Source of the DNA: Opitutaceae bacterium
Lineage (GTDB): Bacteria; Verrucomicrobiota; Verrucomicrobiia; Opitutales; Opitutaceae
Direction: 5' to 3'
DNA length: 5,011 nt
Assembly (NCBI GenBank): GCA_023265535.1
Contig: JAHFTI010000361.1
Coordinates: forward strand, 1-5,011
The number at the start of each line of letters is the position of its first letter. The first letter of the stretch is position 1. The notes under the pieces are model-generated. The model did no database searches. It was not told the DNA's origin and was given only the letters and a program-made list of their open reading frames with translations. This document shows, piece after piece, positions 1 to 5,011 of the stretch. Made by a program: the position numbers and the translations under genes.

Positions 1-1672
1 GTTTCGCGGCGGCCTTCTCGTTGTAGCGGACGGAGACGACGGGGTAGGCGGACCCCTCGAGCAGGCCGTCGTGGAGGAACTTCTCGAAGACCTTGCGGGC
101 ATCGCCGCCGGCGATGCCGGTGACGGTGGCGTGGACCAGCGTGTAGGCGTCGGTGGCGGCCTCGCCGGCGAGGCGGGCGAGGAGCTCGACCTCGGAGAGG
201 CCGGAGAAGAGCGGGAGCACCATCGGCTGGATGGGCATGATGACGCCCTCGACCGTGCGGGCGTCGCCCCAGGACTCGAGGAAGTGGGTGGCGGCGAGGT
301 GGACCTGGGCGCAGGCGGAGCTCTCGTCGACGTAGTAGCCGTAGCGCAGGACCGAGGGGACCTTGGCGAGCTGCAGCGGGAAGTTGAGGTCGGCGGGGGC
401 GTTGTAGGCCGGGTTGCCGTTGATGAGGACGAGGGTCTTCACCGTGCCGGCGTCGATGGCGGCGGAGAGCTCGCGGATCGAGGAGGCGGCGGGCGCCGGG
501 ATCTCGACGAAGTCGACGGTGTGGCCGATGTTGCCGAGGAAGGCGTTGATCGCGTGGGCGATCGCATGGACCTGGGCGGGCTGGTGGGCGCCGGCGATGA
601 CGAGGGACTTGCCCTTGTTCTCGCGGAGGTCGGCGGCGCACTCGCGTATCCAATCCTTTGATACATCGAGGCCGCGGGTGAGGGGCTCGAAGTTCGTGGT
701 GCCGAGGACCTCGCCGGCGATGGCCGCGGCGAGCGCGAGCATGTGGCTGGAGGCGAGGCGGAGGCGATGGTCGGCCATGCCGCCGGTGAGCGAGAAACCG
801 CTCTCGGCGATGTAGAGGCGGTTCATCGGATCGCTCGGCTTGGTGACGCGGCGACCCTGGGCGAACTGGCGGGACCAGGCGAGCGAACCGGCCTCGGAGC
901 CGATGAAGTCGGCGTCGAGCGAGAGGATGCGGCTGGCCTTGTTGAAGCGGTAGAGGGGCTTGACGGACTTGCCGAAGCAGGCCTGGGCGGCCTCGACGGG
1001 GGCCTCGTCCTGGACGGGCTCGTACTCGGCCCAGACGGCCTTCGGGTAGCGGGCCTTGATCTTGGCGACGAGCGCAGCGCGCGTGGGCGAGCTGGAGCTG
1101 TCGGCGAGGAAGGCGAGGCCGGCGCCCTGGGTGGCGGCGAAGTCGCGGCTGATGCCGGCGAGCAGGTCGGCCACGGCGGCGGCGTCGATGGGGGAGCCCC
1201 CGCGGCTTGAGGTTTGGGCGCGGTCGGGGTCGTAGAGATCGAGGACGACGGCCTGCGAGAGCAGCGTGCTTGTGCCACCGTAGGAGGCGTAGGAGGGATT
1301 GCCCTCGAGCTTGGTGGGGCGGCCCTGGTGCGTCTCGGCGAGCAGCGGGATCGCTGCGCGGCGCAGGGGCATGGCCGTGGCGAAATAGAGCGGCAGGCCC
1401 GGGATCACCGCCTCGACGGACTTGCCGTAGGGGAGGATGTGTTTCTCCGGGCGACGGCAGCCGGCGAGTCCGATGCCCCCGAGGGCAAAGGAGGCGGCCA
1501 TGATCTTGAGGAAGTTACGACGGTCGACCCCCTCAATGGAGTCGGCTCCCTCGGGGAACTCGCGCTCAAGTTGGGCCTTGAAGCCGGGAGACTGGGTGAG
1601 GTCACCCAGGCTGCGCCAGTAACGGGGGCCGTTGATGTCGGACGATTCGGGATGCTGGACAACGCGTTTCAT
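1..1672 (-). CDS. actB: Alternative complex III subunit ActB, molybdopterin-oxidoreductase-like (N-terminal part, 3' end off window)
   Basis: I translated this frame by hand from the ATG at 1672-1670. It stays open for 557 codons to the window edge. The start overlaps the actA stop as ATGA, which supports both the start and translational coupling. The N terminus has the extended Tat-type leader of this family: a YWRSL box at residues 18-22, an acidic EFP at 38-40, then the twin-arginine core DRRNFLK at 50-56 and a hydrophobic stretch to LAGC at 69-72. Next come the family-typical HILPY (78-82), VIPG, LYFATA and EGNPSY segments and a LYDPDR motif near residue 128. No cysteine cluster for an iron-sulfur centre is seen in the first part; in the known complex the molybdopterin-like half carries no Mo cofactor and the Fe-S clusters sit in the C-terminal half, which lies outside this window. 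Role from the family: periplasmic-side subunit that passes electrons from quinol oxidation to the ActA hemes. Expected full length is about 1000 residues, so roughly half is missing here. Stand-alone formate-dehydrogenase-like enzymes are the alternative, but the pairing with ActA argues strongly against that. Confidence 0.93.
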   Translation of the reverse strand, partial: MKRVVQHPESSDINGPRYWRSLGDLTQSPGFKAQLEREFPEGADSIEGVDRRNFLKIMAASFALGGIGLAGCRRPEKHILPYGKSVEAVIPGLPLYFATAMPLRRAAIPLLAETHQGRPTKLEGNPSYASYGGTSTLLSQAVVLDLYDPDRAQTSSRGGSPIDAAAVADLLAGISRDFAATQGAGLAFLADSSSSPTRAALVAKIKARYPKAVWAEYEPVQDEAPVEAAQACFGKSVKPLYRFNKASRILSLDADFIGSEAGSLAWSRQFAQGRRVTKPSDPMNRLYIAESGFSLTGGMADHRLRLASSHMLALAAAIAGEVLGTTNFEPLTRGLDVSKDWIRECAADLRENKGKSLVIAGAHQPAQVHAIAHAINAFLGNIGHTVDFVEIPAPAASSIRELSAAIDAGTVKTLVLINGNPAYNAPADLNFPLQLAKVPSVLRYGYYVDESSACAQVHLAATHFLESWGDARTVEGVIMPIQPMVLPLFSGLSEVELLARLAGEAATDAYTLVHATVTGIAGGDARKVFEKFLHDGLLEGSAYPVVSVRYNEKAAAK

Positions 1673-2325
1673 CGGTGGCAGCCGGAGCAGGATTGAGGAG
1701 CTTTGATCTTCCCGTTTTCGACGAGAAGCTTGCCGTCGCGGATCTGGCCGGCCTCACCCTCGGGGTGCTGCCAGGCCAGGTTGGTGACCAGCTTGGGGTC
1801 ACGGACGGCGGTTTCGGGGGCGCGATGGCAATCAATGCAGAATTCCATCGTGAGGGATTGTTCATGGCGCACGGTTTCCATCTGGTCGATGCGGCCGTGG
1901 CAGGACACGCAGGAGACGCCGCGGTTGACGTGGGCGGCGTGGTTGAATTGGACGTGGTCCGGCACCTTGTGGATCTTCACCCAGCGCACGGGCTCGCCGG
2001 TCTCAAAGCTCTGGCGCACGGGGGCCAGCAGCGGACTCTGCGTCTTGATCGCATTGTGGCAATTCATGCAGGTCTGTGCGGTGGGCACGTTTGCGACGCC
2101 CGACTTCTCGACGTTGCTATGGCAGTAGCGGCAGTCGAGGCCTAGCTGTCCGGCGTGCAGCTGGTGGCTGAACGGGACAGGTTGCACGGGGGCGTAGCCC
2201 ACGCGCGTGTATTTGGGCGTCATGTAGTAGGTAGCGCCCGCTGCCACAACGCCGCCGAGAACGAGCAGGAAAAGCACGATCTGCAGCGGGAGGCGGTTGG
2301 CCGATTTCGGGAAGAGATGGGACAT
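1669..2325 (-). CDS. actA: Alternative complex III subunit ActA, membrane-anchored pentaheme cytochrome c
   Basis: The protein has 218 residues. A short positively charged N terminus is followed by one hydrophobic helix at about residues 12-31, which probably serves as uncleaved signal and membrane anchor. The rest is periplasmic. Five CxxCH heme-binding motifs are visible: CRYCH at 65-69, CMNCH at 86-90, CVSCH at 139-143, CIDCH at 163-167 and CSGCH at 213-217, the last almost at the C terminus. Histidines in FSHQLH (54, 57) and FNHAAH (129, 132) are likely distal heme ligands. Length, single anchor and five hemes match ActA of alternative complex III, a quinol oxidase unrelated to cytochrome bc1; ActA relays electrons from the ActB Fe-S chain to a monoheme subunit or soluble carrier. 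It sits first in the operon, directly before actB with a 4-base overlap. The ATG at 2325-2323 has no Shine-Dalgarno-like purine block before it, but placing it there puts the anchor correctly and no better start is seen. A generic multiheme cytochrome c3/c7-type protein is the alternative, made unlikely by actB. Confidence 0.95.
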   Translation of the reverse strand: MSHLFPKSANRLPLQIVLFLLVLGGVVAAGATYYMTPKYTRVGYAPVQPVPFSHQLHAGQLGLDCRYCHSNVEKSGVANVPTAQTCMNCHNAIKTQSPLLAPVRQSFETGEPVRWVKIHKVPDHVQFNHAAHVNRGVSCVSCHGRIDQMETVRHEQSLTMEFCIDCHRAPETAVRDPKLVTNLAWQHPEGEAGQIRDGKLLVENGKIKAPQSCSGCHR

Positions 2326-2664
2326 AGCCGAAAACGAGTAGGATTAGAGTGAGGACAAGGCTGAAATCTCAGAGGCGACAGGTGCCCAGCAGGAAGCTCG
2401 CCCAGTGAGGCTGCTCCTGAAGAAAAAACTGACGCAGGTGATAAATCGGGACAAAGAAATACTCACGATACTTACAGCTGACGTGGAAAGGCCGGGGAAG
2501 GGGTAGATCGAAGCCTAACTTACGCAGGAAATACAACCGCGCAGAAGAAAGGCGTGTCATTAGAAGAATGCAAGCCTCGGCTTTAGCCTACCTAATAATA
2601 CGAACTAATATGGCACAAGCCCCCGGCCGCAATCGGATATCGTCATTCCCTAAGCCAATCAGGC
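2326..2664. other. Intergenic region between kamA and actA; likely act operon promoter and leader
   Basis: This stretch of 339 bases has about 50% GC by count over 2341-2640, against about 65% in the genes. The drop is strongest at 2581-2610, where only 8 of 30 bases are G or C. All flanking genes read leftward, so the region should contain the 3' end of the kamA transcript and the promoter and 5' leader of actA. A 63-codon minus-strand frame (2560-2369) starts with ATG and is rich in aromatic residues. I recognise nothing in it and it has no ribosome binding site, so I do not call it a gene. A short inverted repeat (AAGCC/GGCTT, 2572-2583) is too small to interpret. No tRNA, riboswitch or insertion-sequence end was recognised. 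Confidence 0.6.
2605..2632 (-). promoter_or_regulatory. Possible sigma70-type promoter for the act operon
   Basis: On the minus strand a -35-like TTGCGG (2632-2627) is separated by 16 bases from a -10-like TATTAG (2610-2605) in the most AT-rich part of the gap. It would direct transcription towards actA with a leader of roughly 270 bases. A second -10-like TATTAT lies just downstream (2600-2595), but its nearest -35-like element, TTGTGC, is only 12 bases away. Both boxes deviate from consensus, and promoter preferences of this organism are unknown, so this is a weak call based on position and composition. Confidence 0.25.
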
Positions 2665-2673
2665 TCAGGAATG
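2644..2673 (-). terminator. Stem-loop overlapping the kamA stop codon; possible transcript end
   Basis: Read on the minus strand, CATTCC-T-GAGCC pairs with GGCTT-A-(G)-GGAATG around a five-base TGATT loop. That gives about 12 base pairs with one bulged G and one G-T pair. The kamA stop TGA (2667-2665) lies within the 5' arm and loop boundary. No T-run follows the stem on either strand, so this is not a standard intrinsic terminator. It may protect the 3' end of the mRNA or act with Rho. The pairing is seen directly; the role is inferred. Confidence 0.35.
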
Positions 2674-3867
2674 CACGCTGACCGACTGAATCTGTGTCTC
2701 TGAATGGGGATTGCCGTCGGCGAAGCGCAGGGGTCTGGCGCGAAGCGGATAGGAGAGGCGCTGCCCTTCGTAATTTCGAAAGGTGATCTCATCCTCAGTG
2801 ACCGACTCCACATAATCTGGGTTGATAGGCACCTTGCCGCCGCCGCCGGGGGCGTCGATGACGTACTGGGGTATGGCGTAGCCCGTCGTGAAGCCGCGCA
2901 AGGCCTGGATGATCTCGATGCCCTTGCGCACATCCACCTTGAAGTGGGAGCCGCCGGTGATGAGGTCCATCTGGTAGAGGTAGTAGGGGCGCACGCGCAT
3001 GCGCAGGAGGCGGTGGACCAGGGCCTTCATGACCTCGGCATCGTCGTTGACGCCGCGCAGGAGCACACTCTGGTTGCCCAATGGCACACCTGCGAAGGAG
3101 AGCCGCTCACAGGCCTGGCGCAGCTCCTGGGTGCACTCCTTGGGGTGGTTGACGTGGATGCTCATCCAGACGGGGCCGTACTTGCGGAAGACCTCGCAGA
3201 GCTCGGGCGTGATGCGCTGGGGGAGGAAAACGGGGATGCGCGAGCCGATGCGGATGAACTCGACGTGCTTGATCTCGCGCAGGCGGGCGAGCAGGTGCTC
3301 GATCTTCTTGTCGGAGAGCAGCAGCGGGTCGCCGCCGGAGAGGAGGACGTCGCGGATCTCGGGGTGCGCCTCGATGTAGCGCAGGCCCTGCTCGAACTCG
3401 GGGTGGAAGTTGTAGTCCTGGGCGTTGGAGACCAGGCGGCTGCGGGTGCAGTAACGGCAGTAGGCGGCGCAGCGGTCGGTGACCAGGAAGAGCACGCGGT
3501 CCGGGTAGCGGTGGACGATGCCGGGGACGGGCGAATGGGCGTCCTCGCCGAGGGAGTCGAGCATCTCGCCCTCGGAGATCAGGAGCTCGCCGGAGCGCGG
3601 GATCAGCTGCTTGCGCAGGGGGCAGTCGGGATCGTCGCGGTCGATGAGGTTGAAAAAGTAGGGGGTGATCGCCAGGGCGAGCTTCTTGCTGGCAAAGGCG
3701 CAGCCGGCCTTTTCGTCGGCGGTGAGCGTCATGTACTGCTCGAGCTGCTCGATGGAGGTGAGGCGGTGCTTGAGCTGCCAGGTCCAGTCGTGCCAGTCCG
3801 ACGCGGGAACATGTTGCCAAAGGCCCTGGCCTTCAAACCAGGTGGAACGGTCGTCTTGGTACGGCAT
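2665..3867 (-). CDS. kamA: KamA-family radical SAM aminomutase, probable lysine 2,3-aminomutase
   Basis: This is a 400-residue cytoplasmic enzyme counted from the ATG at 3867-3865. It would interconvert L-lysine and beta-lysine using a [4Fe-4S] cluster, S-adenosylmethionine and PLP. The radical SAM motif CAAYCRYC provides Cys133, Cys137 and Cys140. SGGDPL follows at 177-182, and the PLP lysine is Lys345 in DAPGGGGK (338-345). Compared from memory with the Clostridium subterminale enzyme, the core aligns without gaps at an offset of 8: Arg142 (carboxylate binding), Asp301 and Asp338 (side-chain amine binding) and Lys345 match its Arg134, Asp293, Asp330 and Lys337. This points to lysine rather than glutamate as substrate. 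The four zinc cysteines of that enzyme are absent: the first position is Asp276, and the tail lacks the CxCxxC. I chose this start because family homology begins at the DWHDWTWQ segment (24-31). An upstream in-frame ATG at 3894 and a longer frame to 3981 would add only Pro/Gly-rich residues. No ribosome binding site is evident. The partner acetyltransferase AblB is not in the window. EpmB (EF-P lysylation) is less likely because it is shorter and lacks the DAPGGGGK region. Confidence 0.9.
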   Translation of the reverse strand: MPYQDDRSTWFEGQGLWQHVPASDWHDWTWQLKHRLTSIEQLEQYMTLTADEKAGCAFASKKLALAITPYFFNLIDRDDPDCPLRKQLIPRSGELLISEGEMLDSLGEDAHSPVPGIVHRYPDRVLFLVTDRCAAYCRYCTRSRLVSNAQDYNFHPEFEQGLRYIEAHPEIRDVLLSGGDPLLLSDKKIEHLLARLREIKHVEFIRIGSRIPVFLPQRITPELCEVFRKYGPVWMSIHVNHPKECTQELRQACERLSFAGVPLGNQSVLLRGVNDDAEVMKALVHRLLRMRVRPYYLYQMDLITGGSHFKVDVRKGIEIIQALRGFTTGYAIPQYVIDAPGGGGKVPINPDYVESVTEDEITFRNYEGQRLSYPLRARPLRFADGNPHSETQIQSVSVHS

Positions 3868-3988
3868 CGTTGGTGGAGTTCGGGCAAGCTGCATGGCCTT
3901 GGGGCGGGTGTCAAACGGCGATGGAGGAGACGGCCCCCCTCCCCTGCCGGCTGAGACCGCGGTGCGGGAATTGCCGCGCAAACACCAG

Positions 3989-3996
3989 CCCCCCCC
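3989..3996 (-). repeat. Run of eight G on the minus strand in the kamA upstream spacer
   Basis: A homopolymer of eight C on the plus strand (G8 in the kamA sense) lies about 120 bases before the chosen kamA start. A second tract of six sits at 3934-3939. Both lie outside coding sequence. Such tracts are prone to slippage and may also be a sequencing weak point. In this position a length change could affect leader folding or spacing but not the reading frame. Confidence 0.6.
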
Positions 3997-4031
3997 GGTA
4001 GGGAGAGCCCGACAAACCCGTCACCTTCCTT

Positions 4032-4053
4032 CCCCCAGCCCTTCCCTAGCCCC
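4032..4053 (-). other. Canonical G-quadruplex motif between the chemoreceptor gene and kamA
   Basis: On the minus strand four G-tracts of 4, 3, 3 and 5 bases are separated by loops CTA, AA and CT. This satisfies the usual G3+ N1-7 pattern with very short loops. It lies 39 bases after the chemoreceptor stop codon and about 165 bases before the kamA start, on the strand identical to the mRNA, so it could fold in RNA from a read-through or kamA leader transcript as well as in DNA. The pattern is seen directly; that it folds or regulates anything is inference. Confidence 0.55.
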
Positions 4054-4092
4054 GTCCAAGCAAAGCCGATGGAGAGGGCGAGGGTCCCGGAC

Positions 4093-5011
4093 TCAGGAGT
4101 GTGCCTTGCGCTTGCCAACCAAGGCCTCCAGGTCGACGACGGTCTTCTCAAGATTGTCGGCCTGGGCGTTGACCTCCTCGGCGGCGGCGGCGCCCTCCTC
4201 GGCGCTGGCCGCGGTGGACTGGGTGACCTTGTTCATCTCGAAGACGGCGCTGTTCACCTCGCTGATGCCACGGTTTTGCTCCTGCGAGGCGGTGAGCACC
4301 TCGGCGGAGAGTTCGTCGACCTTGCGGGTCATGGAGGTGATCTCCTTCAACTCCTTGGCGACGCGCTCGTTGATGCCTACGCCCTGGGCGATGGTGCTGA
4401 TGGCACCCTGGATCTTGGCGGTGGTGTCCTTGGCGGCCTGGGCGCTGCGCTGGGCGAGGCTGCGCACCTCCTCGGCGACGACGGCAAAGCCCCGCCCCGC
4501 CTCGCCGGCGCGCGCCGCCTCGACGGCGGCGTTGAGGGCGAGGATGTTGGTCTGGAAGGCGATCTCGTCGATGGTCTTGGTGATCTTGGAAATCTCGTCG
4601 CTGGAGGACTTGATGGCGTTCATGGCCTGTCCCAGGGAGGCCATGTCGACTTCGCCCTTCTCGGCGGCGAGGCGGGCCTGGGTGCCGAAGTCCTTGACCT
4701 GCTGCAGGCGGCCCACGTTGCCCTGGATCATCTGGGTCATGGTCTCAAGGGCGGAGCTGGTCTCCTCGAGGGAGGCCGCCTGGTCGCTGGCGCCCTTGGC
4801 GAGATTCTGGCTCGTGGAGGCGACGAGGCCGGAGGCGGCGCTGAGCTCGTGCGAGCTGGTGCGCAACTCGTCCGTGGCTCGCGTGATCGACTTGTTGATG
4901 GAATGGGAAAGCAGGTAGGAGAGGCCCAGCAGCAGCACCATGATGCCTCCAAAGAAGGCGAAGAGGTAGAGCATGTAGGCGCGGTTGCGGGCGTCGACCG
5001 AGGCCTGCAGG
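4093..5011 (-). CDS. Methyl-accepting chemotaxis protein, C-terminal part (5' end off window)
   Basis: The frame is open from the right edge, so 305 residues are visible and the sensory domain is missing. An internal ATG at 4974 lies at the edge of the membrane segment and is not the true start. A transmembrane helix spans about residues 12-34, followed by SINKSITRATDELR, which resembles only the first HAMP helix. The signalling hairpin follows: an N-terminal methylation region with QAASLEETSS (77-86), the conserved tip from EIAFQTNILALNAA to EAARAGEAGRGFAVVAEEV that binds CheA and CheW, and a C-terminal region with AASAEEGAAAAEE. Spacing from the EE pair (82-83) to the tip Glu (170) is 87 residues, and from the tip to the second EE is 102. 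From memory this equals Tsr, so the hairpin appears to be the 36-heptad class. Positions equivalent to Tsr Gln297 and Gln311 are Asp76 and Thr90, so fewer adaptation sites may exist. The C terminus is GKRKAHS, with no NWETF-type CheR tether. The ligand is unknown. Confidence 0.93.
   Translation of the reverse strand, partial: LQASVDARNRAYMLYLFAFFGGIMVLLLGLSYLLSHSINKSITRATDELRTSSHELSAASGLVASTSQNLAKGASDQAASLEETSSALETMTQMIQGNVGRLQQVKDFGTQARLAAEKGEVDMASLGQAMNAIKSSSDEISKITKTIDEIAFQTNILALNAAVEAARAGEAGRGFAVVAEEVRSLAQRSAQAAKDTTAKIQGAISTIAQGVGINERVAKELKEITSMTRKVDELSAEVLTASQEQNRGISEVNSAVFEMNKVTQSTAASAEEGAAAAEEVNAQADNLEKTVVDLEALVGKRKAHS

Noticed and set aside
71..1696. Several plus-strand frames of 98-196 codons opposite actB
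   Set aside because: They are antisense shadows with biased composition. The minus-strand frame is continuous and carries the ActB motifs.
2369..2560. 63-codon minus-strand frame as a real gene
   Set aside because: It has no ribosome binding site, no recognisable motif and a length attainable by chance in 50% GC sequence; kept only as an observation.
2704..3954. 416-codon plus-strand open frame across the kamA region
   Set aside because: It is the exact antisense of kamA, with a low-complexity product rich in Gly, Ala, Val, Asp and Glu, as expected from GC-biased third positions. The minus-strand frame has clear family motifs.
3957..3978. Inverted repeat CGCGG/CCGCG with 11-base loop, and the near-palindrome GCGGGAATTGCCGC inside it, as a terminator or operator
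   Set aside because: The stem is only five pairs, no T-run follows, and such short GC inverted repeats are expected in this composition.
3868..3981. N-terminal extension of kamA to an upstream ATG at 3981 (438 residues) or to 3894
   Set aside because: The extra residues are Pro/Gly/Arg-rich and unlike the family. Starting at 3867 leaves only eight residues more than the clostridial enzyme before the shared core.
3665..4918. 417-codon plus-strand open frame across the chemoreceptor and spacer
   Set aside because: It runs antisense through a canonical chemoreceptor and across the kamA spacer; its product is Ser/Ala/Arg-rich with no recognisable domain.
4093..4974. Chemoreceptor as a complete 293-residue protein starting at 4974
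   Set aside because: The frame continues open to the window edge, and the ATG sits at the edge of the membrane helix, so the gene is cut by the window rather than short.

Overview
The window is GC-rich (roughly 65% in the genes by eye). It carries four genes, all on the minus strand, so transcription runs from right to left. Two genes are cut by the window edges. The gene content fits a chemotactic, respiring Gram-negative bacterium: alternative complex III, a transmembrane chemoreceptor and a lysine 2,3-aminomutase-type enzyme. None of the visible start codons has a convincing Shine-Dalgarno sequence. Together these suggest Verrucomicrobiota (Opitutus-like), but that is inference from family resemblance. 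Other phyla with alternative complex III (Planctomycetota, Acidobacteriota, Bacteroidota, Deltaproteobacteria) are not excluded.

Layout in the direction of transcription. (1) 5011-4093 is the C-terminal part of a methyl-accepting chemotaxis protein: one transmembrane helix followed almost directly by a canonical signalling hairpin, with little or no HAMP domain. (2) 4092-3868 is a 225-base GC-rich spacer holding a textbook G-quadruplex motif and a G8 run on the transcribed-sense strand. (3) 3867-2665 is kamA, a radical-SAM/PLP aminomutase that keeps the catalytic and lysine-binding residues of lysine 2,3-aminomutase but lacks all four zinc cysteines of the clostridial enzyme. (4) 2664-2326 is a gap of about 340 bases with clearly lower GC (about 50%). 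It probably holds the end of the kamA transcript and the promoter/leader of the act operon. (5) 2325-1669 is actA, the pentaheme cytochrome c subunit of alternative complex III. (6) 1672-1 is the N-terminal 557 residues of actB, the molybdopterin-oxidoreductase-like/iron-sulfur subunit, overlapping actA by ATGA and running off the left edge.

actA and actB are the first two genes of the usual act operon. Their complex oxidises membrane quinol and passes electrons through the ActB iron-sulfur centres and ActA hemes towards a terminal oxidase. The remaining act genes (actC onwards) would be expected beyond position 1. kamA and the chemoreceptor have no obvious functional link to the act genes and are probably separate transcription units.

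I see no mobile element, CRISPR array, tRNA, rRNA or defence system, and nothing that amounts to an undescribed system. The points worth a second look are the zinc-less KamA, the short TM-to-signalling junction in the chemoreceptor, the G-quadruplex upstream of kamA, and the low-GC leader of the act operon.
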